Source: Alphaproteobacteria bacterium
GTDB taxonomy: Bacteria > Pseudomonadota > Alphaproteobacteria > RF32 > CAG-239
DNA: 63,625 bases
Assembly (NCBI GenBank): GCA_017635595.1
Contig: JAGBLF010000002.1
Coordinates: 1-63,625 of the forward strand
Direction: 5' to 3'
Position numbers and translations under genes: made by a program. This document shows, piece by piece, positions 43,157 through 53,723 of this stretch (positions are counted from its first letter, which is position 1; the number at the start of each line of letters is the position of its first letter). The notes below the pieces were generated by a model. It made no database searches and had not been told where the DNA came from. It worked only from the letters and a program-made list of their open reading frames with translations.

Positions 43157-44581
43157 ATGGTCGAATTCGTTATCGGACGCAATATTAAAACAAAATGCAA
43201 TAAGGTTATTGTAGCCATCAAAGATACTGATATAGGCGCATATTTAAATGCCGATGAACAAAATCTTTTGCCGGCAATCAAAAAACAAACACCGGAAGAA
43301 AAATTTAAGACATATAACTTAGGTGACTATGTTTTAATAATAGCCTTTTTGAAAGAAGCCGCAAAAGCAGTCGGTTGGCAGAATGTCGGCGGTAATGCTT
43401 GGAAACACATTAAGAAAATGCGCGATGTCAAGGTTGTTTTGGTTAGTCAAAAGCCGGAGGTTTATTACAACTTTGCGTTGGGGATGGAATTGGCCTCATA
43501 CAGTTTTGATAAGTATTTTACAAAAAAGCCTGCTTCGTATTATCCGGCTTTGGAACACGTTATTTTTTGCAACAGCGGTTTGAAGAATTTTGATGGTTAC
43601 AAGAAAAATGCGGCAATAGCAACCGCGGTCCGTTATGCCCGTGATTTAACAAGCGAACCGGCTAATGCTTTGACACCGGAAATTATGGCCGCTGATATTA
43701 AGCGATTGGAATATCTCGGTCTGGAAGTGGAAATTTTAGATGAAGCAAAAATGAAAGAACTCGGTTTCGGATTAGCTCTCGGGGTGGCACAAGGCTCATC
43801 AAACAAGCCGTATGTCGGAGTTATCAAGTGGCGCGGACAGCCTGATAAAAAAGAGTTTTCCGTCGGCTTGGTCGGTAAGGGCGTAACCTTTGACAGCGGC
43901 GGTATTTCAATTAAACCGGCGGCAAATATGGGCGATATGAAGCAGGATATGGCCGGGGCTGCGGCAGTTGTGGCAACAATGAAAGCTCTTGCCTTACAAA
44001 AATCGCCGCATAATGCGGTTGCCGTTGTCGGGCTGGTAGAAAATATGCCGTCAGGCTCGGCCTATCGTCCGGGAGATATTATCAAATCAATGTCCGGACA
44101 AACCGTGGAGGTTATCAATACAGATGCTGAAGGGCGTTTGGTATTGGCGGATTGTCTGACATATATTCAAAAAACTTATTCGCCGGAGTATGTGGTTGAT
44201 ATGGCAACCTTAACCGGCGCAATTGTTGTTGCATTAGGTTCGGTTTTTGCCGGTTTGTTTTCTAATTCGCAGAGCCTGGTTAAAGGGATTACTCAAGCCG
44301 GTGAAGCATGTGGCGAACGGGTATGGCACATGCCGGTTGATATCGAATATAATAAATTGATAGATTCGGATGTGGCTGATATGAAAAATACCGGCGGAAG
44401 ACCGGCCGGATCGTCAACGGCAGCGTGCTTTTTACGGCGATTTATAGATAAAAATACCAAATGGGCACATATCGATATTGCCGGTATGGATTTATGTGAC
44501 GGTTCAAAAGTTTTGTACCCGAAGGGCGCCAGCGGATTCGGGGTACGTCTGCTTGTCGAATTCATCAATAATTTAAAATAA
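43157..44581 (+). CDS. pepA: leucyl aminopeptidase (M17)
   Basis: A 474-residue cytosolic aminopeptidase with two metal ions, active as a hexamer. The C-terminal catalytic domain contains VGKGVTFDSGGISIKPA, MKQDMAGAAAV and the signature NTDAEGRLVLADCLTY near residue 318. The N-terminal domain is divergent, as usual. A strong AAGGAGGG lies 4 bases ahead of the ATG. E. coli PepA also binds DNA, but nothing here shows that. Confidence 0.93.
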   Translation: MVEFVIGRNIKTKCNKVIVAIKDTDIGAYLNADEQNLLPAIKKQTPEEKFKTYNLGDYVLIIAFLKEAAKAVGWQNVGGNAWKHIKKMRDVKVVLVSQKPEVYYNFALGMELASYSFDKYFTKKPASYYPALEHVIFCNSGLKNFDGYKKNAAIATAVRYARDLTSEPANALTPEIMAADIKRLEYLGLEVEILDEAKMKELGFGLALGVAQGSSNKPYVGVIKWRGQPDKKEFSVGLVGKGVTFDSGGISIKPAANMGDMKQDMAGAAAVVATMKALALQKSPHNAVAVVGLVENMPSGSAYRPGDIIKSMSGQTVEVINTDAEGRLVLADCLTYIQKTYSPEYVVDMATLTGAIVVALGSVFAGLFSNSQSLVKGITQAGEACGERVWHMPVDIEYNKLIDSDVADMKNTGGRPAGSSTAACFLRRFIDKNTKWAHIDIAGMDLCDGSKVLYPKGASGFGVRLLVEFINNLK

Positions 44582-44582
44582 A

Positions 44583-44597
44583 ATTGCAATTTGCAAT
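44583..44597. promoter_or_regulatory. operator-like palindrome ATTGCAATTTGCAAT
   Basis: The same 15-bp palindrome as at 30710-30724, on the opposite strand. It lies just past the pepA stop and 17 bases upstream of the probable gap -35 box, a place suited to an activator or repressor. Confidence 0.45.
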
Positions 44598-44604
44598 ACC
44601 ATAA

Positions 44605-45717
<1,113 letters not shown>

Positions 45718-45727
45718 CAAATTTTAT

Positions 45728-45782
45728 ATCCCCGCCGCAGTCCGAATGTATGTGCATTGGTTCGAACGGCGGGGATAGTTTT
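45728..45782 (+). terminator. terminator or attenuator between gap and pgk
   Basis: ATCCCCGCCG (45728-45737) pairs with CGGCGGGGAT (45767-45776), with more pairing inside, and is followed by AGTTTTATTA. Partial read-through could set a gap:pgk ratio. Confidence 0.65.
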
Positions 45783-45802
45783 ATTATAAAAAGGATAAAT
45801 GA

Positions 45803-47011
45803 ATGCAAGAATATAAAACTATTGAAGATTTAGGCAATTTGAACGGTAAAGTCGTTATGCTTCGCGCTGATTTGAATGTGCCGATGGATGAAAATTTCCA
45901 TGTAACCAATACCGCTCGTATAGACCGCACGGTACCGACAATTAAATTGTTGATGCAAAAAGGTGCCAAAGTTGTTGTTATTTCTCACTTCGGACGTCCG
46001 GAAGGTAAGGGTGATATGAAGAATTCTTTGTCACATGTTGCGCCGGAATTGGAAAAAGCTTTAGGTTCTAAAGTTGTTTTTGTTGAAGATTGTATCGGCG
46101 ATGCCGTTAAAAACGCCGTTGCCGCTATGAAAAATAACGAAGTATTACTCTTGGAAAATCTGCGCTTTTATGATGAAGAAAAGAAAGGCAACGAAGCTTG
46201 GGCTAAAGAATTGGTTAAATATGCCGACGCTTATGTTTCCGATGCCTTTTCAACCGCTCACCGTGCACACGCTTCAATGGTTGCTGCCGCTAAAGAATTA
46301 CCTTCGGCAATGGGCTTATTGATGGCTGAAGAAGTTAATGCTTTGTCAACCGGTTTGAATAACCCTAATCGTCCGTTGATGGCTATTGTCGGCGGATCTA
46401 AAGTTTCGACCAAACTTGATTTGTTGAACAATCTGGTTAAAAAGGTTGATAAACTGGTTATTTCCGGCGGTATGGCTCACACCTTCTTAAAAGTTTTGGG
46501 TGTTAACGGTATTAATGAACAAAATTCTTTGGTTCAAACGGATATGCTTGATACGGCTAAAGAAATTTTAACAACGGCTAAAGCCAATAATTGCGAAATT
46601 GTTCTGCCTCAAGATTTGGTTTGGGCAAAAGAATTTGCCGCTCATGCCGAGCATAAAACCGTTGATTTGGATAATATTCCGGCTGACGGTACTTTGCTTG
46701 ATGTTGGTGAAAAAACCGTTGCCGATATTAAAGCCAAAATGGCTGAATGTAAAACGGTCGTATGGAATGGTCCGTTGGGTGCATTTGAGTTAAAACCGTT
46801 TGACGAAGCGACCAATCAGGTTGCTCAATATGCGGCTCAGTTAACTCAAGAAGGCAAATTAACGACTGTTGCCGGCGGCGGTGATACGGTTTCGGCTTTA
46901 GCAAGTGCCGGAGTTGCCGATAAATTTACATATATTTCAACAGCCGGCGGGGCTTTCCTCGAATGGATGGAGGGAAAAGAATTGCCAGGTGTCGTTGTTA
47001 TGAAAAAATAA
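45803..47011 (+). CDS. pgk: phosphoglycerate kinase
   Basis: A 402-residue glycolytic kinase transferring phosphate from 1,3-bisphosphoglycerate to ADP. Seen: VVMLRADLNVPMDE, the substrate Arg region ISHFGRPEGK, LLENLRFYDEEKKGN, the nucleotide-binding VGGSKVSTKLDLL and the C-terminal GGGDTVSAL. AAAGGA lies upstream of the ATG. A terminator follows. Confidence 0.96.
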   Translation: MQEYKTIEDLGNLNGKVVMLRADLNVPMDENFHVTNTARIDRTVPTIKLLMQKGAKVVVISHFGRPEGKGDMKNSLSHVAPELEKALGSKVVFVEDCIGDAVKNAVAAMKNNEVLLLENLRFYDEEKKGNEAWAKELVKYADAYVSDAFSTAHRAHASMVAAAKELPSAMGLLMAEEVNALSTGLNNPNRPLMAIVGGSKVSTKLDLLNNLVKKVDKLVISGGMAHTFLKVLGVNGINEQNSLVQTDMLDTAKEILTTAKANNCEIVLPQDLVWAKEFAAHAEHKTVDLDNIPADGTLLDVGEKTVADIKAKMAECKTVVWNGPLGAFELKPFDEATNQVAQYAAQLTQEGKLTTVAGGGDTVSALASAGVADKFTYISTAGGAFLEWMEGKELPGVVVMKK

Positions 47012-47028
47012 TACGAATTCGCTTTAAT

Positions 47029-47062
47029 AAAAAAGTTCACATTGCAAAATGTGAACTTTTTT
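47029..47062. terminator. bidirectional terminator after pgk
   Basis: A 14-bp stem AAAAAAGTTCACAT (47029-47042) with its complement (47049-47062) and a 6-nt loop, between convergent pgk and the gene at 47078. Confidence 0.87.
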
Positions 47063-47077
47063 ATTCATTCTGTCAGA

Positions 47078-47467
47078 TTATTTTTTTAACACATAATCAC
47101 CCGGCATGGATATACCGCGCAATGCGGCGATTTTAGCCGCGATATTTTGTTTATGCACGTTAATTGTTTCAGAAGTTGCCTGTTCTTCTCTGATTTCGGA
47201 TAACGGTCTGGAAGCTATTTTGTTTAAACCGACGGGTTCTTCATCGATCTTATTATACGATTGGGCCGATGCAAACGTTGTAAAGGCATCTTCAACAGAC
47301 ATATTATAATCATCCGGCTTTTCATCATCGGAGAAATCATTGATAAAATCATTATTATCTGCAGAAAAAACATCGTCACTTTTCAGGTATTCCAGTTTTT
47401 TTTGAACGGCGATATCCAAAGGTTCAAATTGTTCATGTAAAGTTTTTTTCAGAAAATTATCATTCAT
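47078..47467 (-). CDS. unrecognised acidic protein, coupled to TerB-like gene
   Basis: A 129-residue soluble, acidic protein predicted to be largely disordered (DDVFSADNNDFINDFSDDEKPDD) with a helical C-terminus (INVHKQNIAAKIAALRGI). No family recognised. It overlaps the TerB-like gene by 8 bases and is read from within its 3' end, so the two are translated together and may interact. Confidence 0.6.
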   Translation of the reverse strand: MNDNFLKKTLHEQFEPLDIAVQKKLEYLKSDDVFSADNNDFINDFSDDEKPDDYNMSVEDAFTTFASAQSYNKIDEEPVGLNKIASRPLSEIREEQATSETINVHKQNIAAKIAALRGISMPGDYVLKK

Positions 47468-47891
47468 TGTCTTGTTCCATAATAATTCTGCCCGTTCTTG
47501 AAAGAATTAAACTATCCAAGACCCAACGATTAATCAAAATAATGCGCTCATCTTCAATATTCATGGCTCGAGCCGTATCTATGATAATATCAAGCTCGTG
47601 GTCATGCAAATCTTCGTCTATGTTGGCTAAAACGCACAATTCTTTGATTAATTGTAAAGCATGTTGACGATTGGTAATTTTAGCGGCTTCGGCCGGCCCG
47701 TTGATACTGTCGGCAGATTTGATGATGGATACCATGGTACTATTATCAATGCCGTATCTAGCACCAACCATTTTCAAGAAATTAATTTCTTCATTATCAA
47801 TAACACTATCGGCCTTCACCATTATGCAAAGTATTTTCAGAAAAATTATTTTTTCCTCATAAGATAATGTTTTACTATAATCTTCATCCAT
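47460..47891 (-). CDS. TerB-like protein
   Basis: A 143-residue all-helical protein resembling the TerB/DjlA-N family: an acidic metal-binding motif KADSVIDNEEINFL near residue 28 and its internal partner NIDEDLHDHELDII near residue 92. TerB domains bind divalent metal and occur in tellurite-resistance or stress complexes; no other ter genes are seen, so no tellurite role is claimed. AGAGGAG precedes the ATG. Confidence 0.7.
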   Translation of the reverse strand: MDEDYSKTLSYEEKIIFLKILCIMVKADSVIDNEEINFLKMVGARYGIDNSTMVSIIKSADSINGPAEAAKITNRQHALQLIKELCVLANIDEDLHDHELDIIIDTARAMNIEDERIILINRWVLDSLILSRTGRIIMEQDNE

Positions 47892-47951
47892 ATTTTATAC
47901 TCCTCTTAGAACAAGTATATACAGATTAATTATTAATTTCAACTTAATAAT

Positions 47952-49397
47952 TTAATCATTTTTGCGCAAATATAGCGTATTGTATATTGCATTGCGATAG
48001 TATTGTCTAAGTAAAACCGGATCTATATCAAATCTGCTTTTCGGTGTATAGTTTGGTAATAAATCATTTTCAAAATAGATAAATTTAGGTTTTACTTCGG
48101 TAATAATTTTTTTCATATCAAACGGCGGTACATAATGATGTAACTCTTCGTCTATATATCCTATATAATCCCATGAAAACCAATAGTAGTGCGGATTTTG
48201 GTTGAAGATGCCGAATGGTATGATATTTGTACCCAGTACGGTATCGTCACGGGTTGAGTTTTTGCTGATATCCGTCATAACTCGGAGAATATCTGATATT
48301 GTAATTTCTTTTGACGTCGGGATATTGTCGGTATCTTTTTGAAACGGGTATATTTTTAATAAGCAGGGGATAAATAAAACAAGCATAAAATATGCCGTAT
48401 ATGAGCGCCGTTTATATAAATCGGCGAATACAATTCCGATGATAACGGCATTATACAGCAACAGTGTTTTGAAGTAATAAGTATAAGGTGAAAGATAAAC
48501 CGTGCGCAATGTCAGTTCGGCAAAGTACATTACAAGAAATATGCGCGTGCAGATGTCTTTGTGTTTTAAAAGCAGATATACGGCGCAGCCGATACCTAAA
48601 ATTAAAATGCCGTAGTAGTCGCTGTAATCGCAGATTTTGTTTCTTAAATTATTTGTGCTTAAAAATTTACCGATATGTGAATTAACAACCCAATTGAGTT
48701 CATAATAGCGTTGCAGATTTGCATTGAAATACATAAAAACAATACAGCCGGCCAAAATGAGCGCCGGAATAGCAGCCGCTTGCGCACAAGACCGAATTGA
48801 AACCTTTTGGGTAATCAGAAGGTATATGCAAACAAGTACAACCGGTAGAATCAAAAATAAGGCGGTTTGCAAAAACAAAAATGAAATTGTATAAAATAAA
48901 GCACATAGATTTAATTGCTTTTGTTTTTTATTATGTATAAAGGCAAAAAAACAGTAAGTTCCGAGCCAGAAAAATAAATGCATCAACGTATCCGGCTTAA
49001 AGTGGACCATTGTGTTGAGCATTAACGCGCTGAAGCAAAAAATGTTTATGGCTATCCATGCGGCAGTTTCATCAGCCAAATACTTGTTAACCAGCTTGAA
49101 GACGATATATAGCATAAATAGAGAGCAGATTGCCATAATCAGACGAATACCGTAAAAAATAAGAATGTTACTTTCAAACAATCCGACGAGAGGCGCAAAC
49201 AAATACCATAAAAGCGGATGATGATGTTCAAAAAAATCACGGTACGGTACGTGTCCGTCCCATATCAGCCATGAGGCGTGGATATGCTCAAATTCATCGG
49301 ATACGGCAATATTTGCCGTAAAAAGAGCGGCAAACAAACACAAAATATCGGCGATAAAAAAGCCGATTAAAAGTTTTTTGAATAAACTCTGCCTCAT
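47952..49397 (-). CDS. GT39/ArnT-like polytopic glycosyltransferase
   Basis: A 481-residue inner-membrane protein with 11-12 helices. The first periplasmic loop has VSDEFEHIHASWLIWDG, with an Asp-Glu pair in the catalytic position of the GT-C fold, followed by VPYRDFFEHHHPLLWY, as in the ArnT/PMT (GT39/GT83) clan. Such enzymes transfer a sugar from a polyprenyl phosphate to lipid A, protein or glycan outside the inner membrane; the acceptor is unknown. AGAGG precedes the ATG. Next to msbA, in keeping with envelope glycolipid work. Confidence 0.8.
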   Translation of the reverse strand: MRQSLFKKLLIGFFIADILCLFAALFTANIAVSDEFEHIHASWLIWDGHVPYRDFFEHHHPLLWYLFAPLVGLFESNILIFYGIRLIMAICSLFMLYIVFKLVNKYLADETAAWIAINIFCFSALMLNTMVHFKPDTLMHLFFWLGTYCFFAFIHNKKQKQLNLCALFYTISFLFLQTALFLILPVVLVCIYLLITQKVSIRSCAQAAAIPALILAGCIVFMYFNANLQRYYELNWVVNSHIGKFLSTNNLRNKICDYSDYYGILILGIGCAVYLLLKHKDICTRIFLVMYFAELTLRTVYLSPYTYYFKTLLLYNAVIIGIVFADLYKRRSYTAYFMLVLFIPCLLKIYPFQKDTDNIPTSKEITISDILRVMTDISKNSTRDDTVLGTNIIPFGIFNQNPHYYWFSWDYIGYIDEELHHYVPPFDMKKIITEVKPKFIYFENDLLPNYTPKSRFDIDPVLLRQYYRNAIYNTLYLRKND

Positions 49398-49457
49398 TAC
49401 ATAACCTCTGTTATGAGATTATATATAAATCAATAAATGTGCAAGTAAAATAAACGC

Positions 49458-49667
49458 TTATTCATAGTCTCCGCGCATAGCTTGGCGAGAGAGTTTTTTA
49501 CCTTGTTTGCGGTCATGCTTCGGGTTATTTTTCGGCGTTTCATGGACTTGAGAAGGACGAATAGGTTGATCACGTTCTTCAGGCGGTTTACGTAAATTTT
49601 TTACTTCTTCTTTTCTTTTACAGACTTTTTCTATAAGAGCAGCTGTATTTGCAGACTTTTTCGACAT
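49458..49667 (-). CDS. small basic unrecognised protein
   Basis: A 69-residue, highly charged, Pro- and Lys-rich protein with no hydrophobic segment; it is probably disordered and could bind nucleic acid, but that is a guess. A good AAGGAGATGTAAT leader before the ATG supports it as a real gene. It stands alone between a glycosyltransferase gene and msbA. Confidence 0.6.
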   Translation of the reverse strand: MSKKSANTAALIEKVCKRKEEVKNLRKPPEERDQPIRPSQVHETPKNNPKHDRKQGKKLSRQAMRGDYE

Positions 49668-49821
49668 ATTACATCTCCTTTACCATAATTGTACTTATTG
49701 TAATACATTTAATGAATAAAATCAATCATAATAATAACTCTTTTTTCGTTTATATTTTGTAATAGGTTGTTTACTTTTTTGATTAATATCGTATGATATG
49801 CAAAAATATTAAAGGATGAAA

Positions 49822-51582
49822 ATGCTTAAAAATTTTATCGATAGAATAAAAAATACACACTTTGTTCATGACTATAGTCTGATGTGGCCGTATGTTCGGC
49901 CGTATTGGGGACGAGCATTGTTTGCGGTTTTGATTACCATTCCGATAGGTGCGCTTGATGCGGTTATCGCTTGGGCCTTAAAGCCGTATATGGATGTTAT
50001 GATGATTGAAAAAAGTGCCAATACTTATTGGATACCGCTGATGATTATCGCATTCAGTGCCGTTCAGGGGGCTTTAACTTATACCGCCAGCTATGCCAAT
50101 ACCTGGGTGGGTAATCGTATCGCCGCTGATGTTAAGATGACTTTGTTTGAAAAATTGATGAAGTTTGATGCGGCATATTTTGATACTAATACTTCGGGTA
50201 ATGTTCTGATGCGGTTTAATAAAGATGTAGATGCCGCCTGTAACGGGTTACTCAGTAATTTAAAACAGTTTTCGACACGTACATTTTCTTCAATTTCTCT
50301 CATTTTTGTTCTGTTTTATAACTGTTGGCAGTTGGCTATTATTGCAGTTATTGTCTTGGCGTGTGCCTTATTCCCGTTAAAATTTGTACGCGGTAAAATT
50401 AAAGATATTAATGAAAAATCGGTACTGACGGCTGCCGAAACCATGACACATTATAATGAAGCTTTCAGCGGTAACCGTGTCATTGCTTCCTACAACCTTT
50501 ATGACTATGAGAATAATCGGTTTAATGATACGTCACATCGGGTTTTTAAGCTGTGCATGAAAATGGTACAACGTACCGGATTGCTATCGCCGTTTATGCA
50601 CTTCGTGGTGTCGCTCGGTATAGCACTGGTGATTTGGACCGGAAGTTATCTGATTGTATCTCAACAAATTACGGCCGGCAACTTTGTTTCATTTATTGCG
50701 GCTCTTATTTTGCTATATAATCCGATTAAAGGTATAGGTAATAATTTTAATAATGTCCAAGTGGCATTAATGGCAATGGAACGCGTGTTTGAATTGTTGC
50801 AAAGCGAGCCGGCGGTTAAAGATGCTGAAAATTCCGAAGTATTGAAGCATATTCGTAAAGATATTGAGTATAAAAACGTATGTTTTGAGTATATTACCGG
50901 TAAGCCGGTCTTAAAAGATGTCAGTCTAAAGGTTAAAAAAGGCGAAACGATTGCTTTAGTCGGTAATTCCGGCGGCGGAAAAAGCACGTTTGTAAATTTG
51001 TTGCCGCGCTTTTATGATATTACATCCGGTAAAATAATGATTGACGGCAAAGATATCCGCAAATATTCGTTGAAATCTTTGCGAGAGAATATAGCCATTG
51101 TTTTTCAGGATAATTTTTTGTTTGACGGAACAATCCGTGAAAATATTATGCTCGGCAGACAAAATGCTTCGGATGCAGATTTGCAACAAGCCATAAAAGC
51201 TTCTTGTGTTGCAGATTTTATTAAAAATATGCCGAATGGTTTGGAAACACAAATCGGCGAGCGCGGTGTTTTGCTTTCCGGCGGCCAAAAGCAGCGTATT
51301 GCCATAGCCCGCGCCTTTTTAAAAAATGCACCGATTGTTATTTTGGATGAGGCAACATCGGCTTTGGATAATAAATCGGAAGCGGTGGTGCAAAAGGCTA
51401 TTGAAAATTTGATGAAAGATCGGACGGTTTTTGTTATTGCTCACCGCTTATCAACAGTGCGTCATGCCGATAAAATCGTTGTCATCAATTACGGAAAAAT
51501 TGTTGAGAGCGGTACGCACGATTCTTTGATTAAAAAAGCCGACAGTATTTACGCCTCGTTGTATAAGGCACAATTAAAATAG
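49822..51582 (+). CDS. msbA: MsbA-type lipid A/lipid flippase ABC transporter
   Basis: A 586-residue half-transporter: six membrane helices in the first 330 residues, then the ATPase with Walker A GNSGGGKST near residue 382, Q-loop IVFQDNFLFDG, signature LSGGQKQR, Walker B IVILDEATSAL and H-loop IAHRLS. MsbA moves lipid A core or similar lipids to the outer leaflet of the inner membrane. ATG at 49822 is chosen because AAAGG lies 6 bases upstream; the ATG at 49816 directly abuts that site. Ends 3 bases from the convergent ABC gene. Confidence 0.87.
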   Translation: MLKNFIDRIKNTHFVHDYSLMWPYVRPYWGRALFAVLITIPIGALDAVIAWALKPYMDVMMIEKSANTYWIPLMIIAFSAVQGALTYTASYANTWVGNRIAADVKMTLFEKLMKFDAAYFDTNTSGNVLMRFNKDVDAACNGLLSNLKQFSTRTFSSISLIFVLFYNCWQLAIIAVIVLACALFPLKFVRGKIKDINEKSVLTAAETMTHYNEAFSGNRVIASYNLYDYENNRFNDTSHRVFKLCMKMVQRTGLLSPFMHFVVSLGIALVIWTGSYLIVSQQITAGNFVSFIAALILLYNPIKGIGNNFNNVQVALMAMERVFELLQSEPAVKDAENSEVLKHIRKDIEYKNVCFEYITGKPVLKDVSLKVKKGETIALVGNSGGGKSTFVNLLPRFYDITSGKIMIDGKDIRKYSLKSLRENIAIVFQDNFLFDGTIRENIMLGRQNASDADLQQAIKASCVADFIKNMPNGLETQIGERGVLLSGGQKQRIAIARAFLKNAPIVILDEATSALDNKSEAVVQKAIENLMKDRTVFVIAHRLSTVRHADKIVVINYGKIVESGTHDSLIKKADSIYASLYKAQLK

Positions 51583-51585
51583 ATT

Positions 51586-53580
51586 TTAATAATCGCTGCG
51601 CGAAAATGAAGGTCTCTCAAAAGCGTTTTCGGATGTCGAGTGTGTCGTAAAGCTCGGAGCGGCTGTCTGGGTAGTTGCCGTATGTCCCAGTATGCGTTGT
51701 TCGTTTTCTTTGGATTTTTGCAGTAATGTCTCTTTTTTAGTAGCCAGTTCTTCAGCGGATAAAGTCGGGGATGATGGTGAACGACCGATATTACGATTGG
51801 CAAAGAATTCCAAATATTCTTTACGTTCACTCTCATTTGTCCAGTCAATCCGTGCTATGGTTGCCGAAGTTGCACCGATATCTTTTCCTAAATCAAGAGC
51901 TTGGTCAATATGCAAAGCTTCACCGGTCGGATTGTCGATGTCTTTCAAATTATGCGTAATATAGATAATGGTTTTATCTTTTTTGATTTCATTGAGATAT
52001 TTAACAATATTTTCAGCCATGGTCGGGTCAACGCCGGCAGTCGGTTCGTCTAAGATGAGAATAGGGGAATCTTTAATTAAAGCTTGGGCTAAATTAAGAC
52101 GGTTAGCCTGTCCGCCCGAAATGTTTTTTCCGGCCGGGTCAATAACCAAATCCGGCGAAATTAAAGATGGATTACTTGCATCATTTTTAATACCGAGCAG
52201 GTCTTTGACTTTATCGACAAGTTCTTCCGGAGCATTCGGGTTTGAAAGGCGGATATATTCGTCGACGGTGATATCCAAAAGTTCACCATTTTGCATGGAC
52301 AAGGCAATATGTTTGGCCGGTTCTCCGAAAGCTAGATTCTCGTATTCTTGTCCTGAAAAATTACCTTTTTTATCAACAGTACCGATTTTAATAGAACCCC
52401 CATCAATATCGTTACTGTGCATTAGAAGATTGATCAATGTACTTTTACCGGCACCGCTGGCGCCCGCTAATAATGTAATGCCCGGCTCAATTCTGAATTT
52501 CCCTTGCCCCGAAAACAGATTTTCGGAACTGACTTTGGTCGGATCATCATAACGACGTTTTTTGACGACGATATTGTCAAGCTCGATGGCATTTGCATTT
52601 TGTTTTATTTTTTCTTTGCCGAATTTCACTTTCATTTTCGGCATAAATTTTTTGTAGGCATGAGCAAAGTTGCCAACATGCTCTTTAATCGAAAACCAAG
52701 AATTGACACATCCCTGAACAGCGCCATATGTACCGAGTGCCGCACCGAAGGTAACCAATGCATTCATAGGATTAGCTATGGTGAAAGCGACAACTCCGCC
52801 GAGAATAACAGTCTTCATCGCCGTTCCGAGGATAGCATATCTGTTAAGCATATTGGTAAATTTTTTATAGGTGCCGAGATATTTGTCTTGTTTGGCATCA
52901 AACATTTTGTAAGCTTTTTTATCGGTATCCGACGTTTCCAGTTTGTAACTGGCGGTGTACAATTTTCGATCAGTCGAGCGCAATTCGGCTTTGTCTTCCC
53001 GAAGTTTATTTTTCATATCAATTTTTTCTTGATTCATTTTGTCATTCATCAGATACGACATGACACCGGAAGAGGCAATAACAGCCGTCATGAGAGGTAA
53101 ACTGGCCGCACCGCCGCTGACAACCGTTAGTCCTACAAATGCCGCTGATGATACGATACCGCTTAAGAGCTGCCCTTTAGCTCCTAAATAGCCGTCGACT
53201 GCTATTTTCATAGCATCAACATTGGTGGCAGTCTCTTCCGGATTGCGGAATTGGCGTTCGGCAATAGGTGCACTGTCAAATTCTTGGTGCATATTCTTGG
53301 CAACCTGCATTTCCAGTGTTGCCTGATGTCTCATGACGTAATTTTGTAACAATTGTGCACTGGCACCGGATAAAAGATTTGATGTGATATATGAGTAAAA
53401 CCAACCACCTTTAAATTGTCCGTTTTCTCCTCTGGATAATTTATCGGCAACAGATGCTATTGCCGTAATAACGGCAGGAACACCAGCAGCACGCATGGCA
53501 CGCTTATGATCCTTCATTAAATCATCAATTTTTTTCTGCGCCAGTTTCAAATCGGCATCGGTTAAAGGTTCTTTTTCCAT
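51586..53580 (-). CDS. atypical ABC protein with membrane domain
   Basis: A 664-residue protein. The N-terminal 320 residues have hydrophobic segments (AFVGLTVVSGGAASLPLMTAV; YAILGTAMKTVILGGVVAF; ALVTFGAALGTYGAV) separated by long charged helices, not clearly a normal six-helix exporter domain. The ATPase has GASGAGKST near residue 385, ISGGQANRLNLAQ, ILILDEPTAGVD and a His switch (ITHNL). The last 80 residues are Ser/Thr/Gln-rich and disordered. ATG at 53580 has GGGG 6 bases upstream. The substrate is unknown. Confidence 0.75.
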   Translation of the reverse strand: MEKEPLTDADLKLAQKKIDDLMKDHKRAMRAAGVPAVITAIASVADKLSRGENGQFKGGWFYSYITSNLLSGASAQLLQNYVMRHQATLEMQVAKNMHQEFDSAPIAERQFRNPEETATNVDAMKIAVDGYLGAKGQLLSGIVSSAAFVGLTVVSGGAASLPLMTAVIASSGVMSYLMNDKMNQEKIDMKNKLREDKAELRSTDRKLYTASYKLETSDTDKKAYKMFDAKQDKYLGTYKKFTNMLNRYAILGTAMKTVILGGVVAFTIANPMNALVTFGAALGTYGAVQGCVNSWFSIKEHVGNFAHAYKKFMPKMKVKFGKEKIKQNANAIELDNIVVKKRRYDDPTKVSSENLFSGQGKFRIEPGITLLAGASGAGKSTLINLLMHSNDIDGGSIKIGTVDKKGNFSGQEYENLAFGEPAKHIALSMQNGELLDITVDEYIRLSNPNAPEELVDKVKDLLGIKNDASNPSLISPDLVIDPAGKNISGGQANRLNLAQALIKDSPILILDEPTAGVDPTMAENIVKYLNEIKKDKTIIYITHNLKDIDNPTGEALHIDQALDLGKDIGATSATIARIDWTNESERKEYLEFFANRNIGRSPSSPTLSAEELATKKETLLQKSKENEQRILGHTATTQTAAPSFTTHSTSENAFERPSFSRSDY

Positions 53581-53661
53581 ATCATACCCCATATACATAG
53601 TAATTATATTCTAAATTTATACAAAATTCAAGAAAATTTTGTCATATATACATGTAATGTA

Positions 53662-53690
53662 TTGACAAGATAAGTGAAATAAGTTATATT
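53662..53690 (+). promoter_or_regulatory. promoter of the 53724 gene
   Basis: TTGACA (53662-53667), a 17-base spacer, TATATT (53685-53690). The leader is A/T-rich with no ribosome-binding site. Confidence 0.7.
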
Positions 53691-53723
53691 CACCCCAAAC
53701 CAAAATTTTTTATTTATACATTT

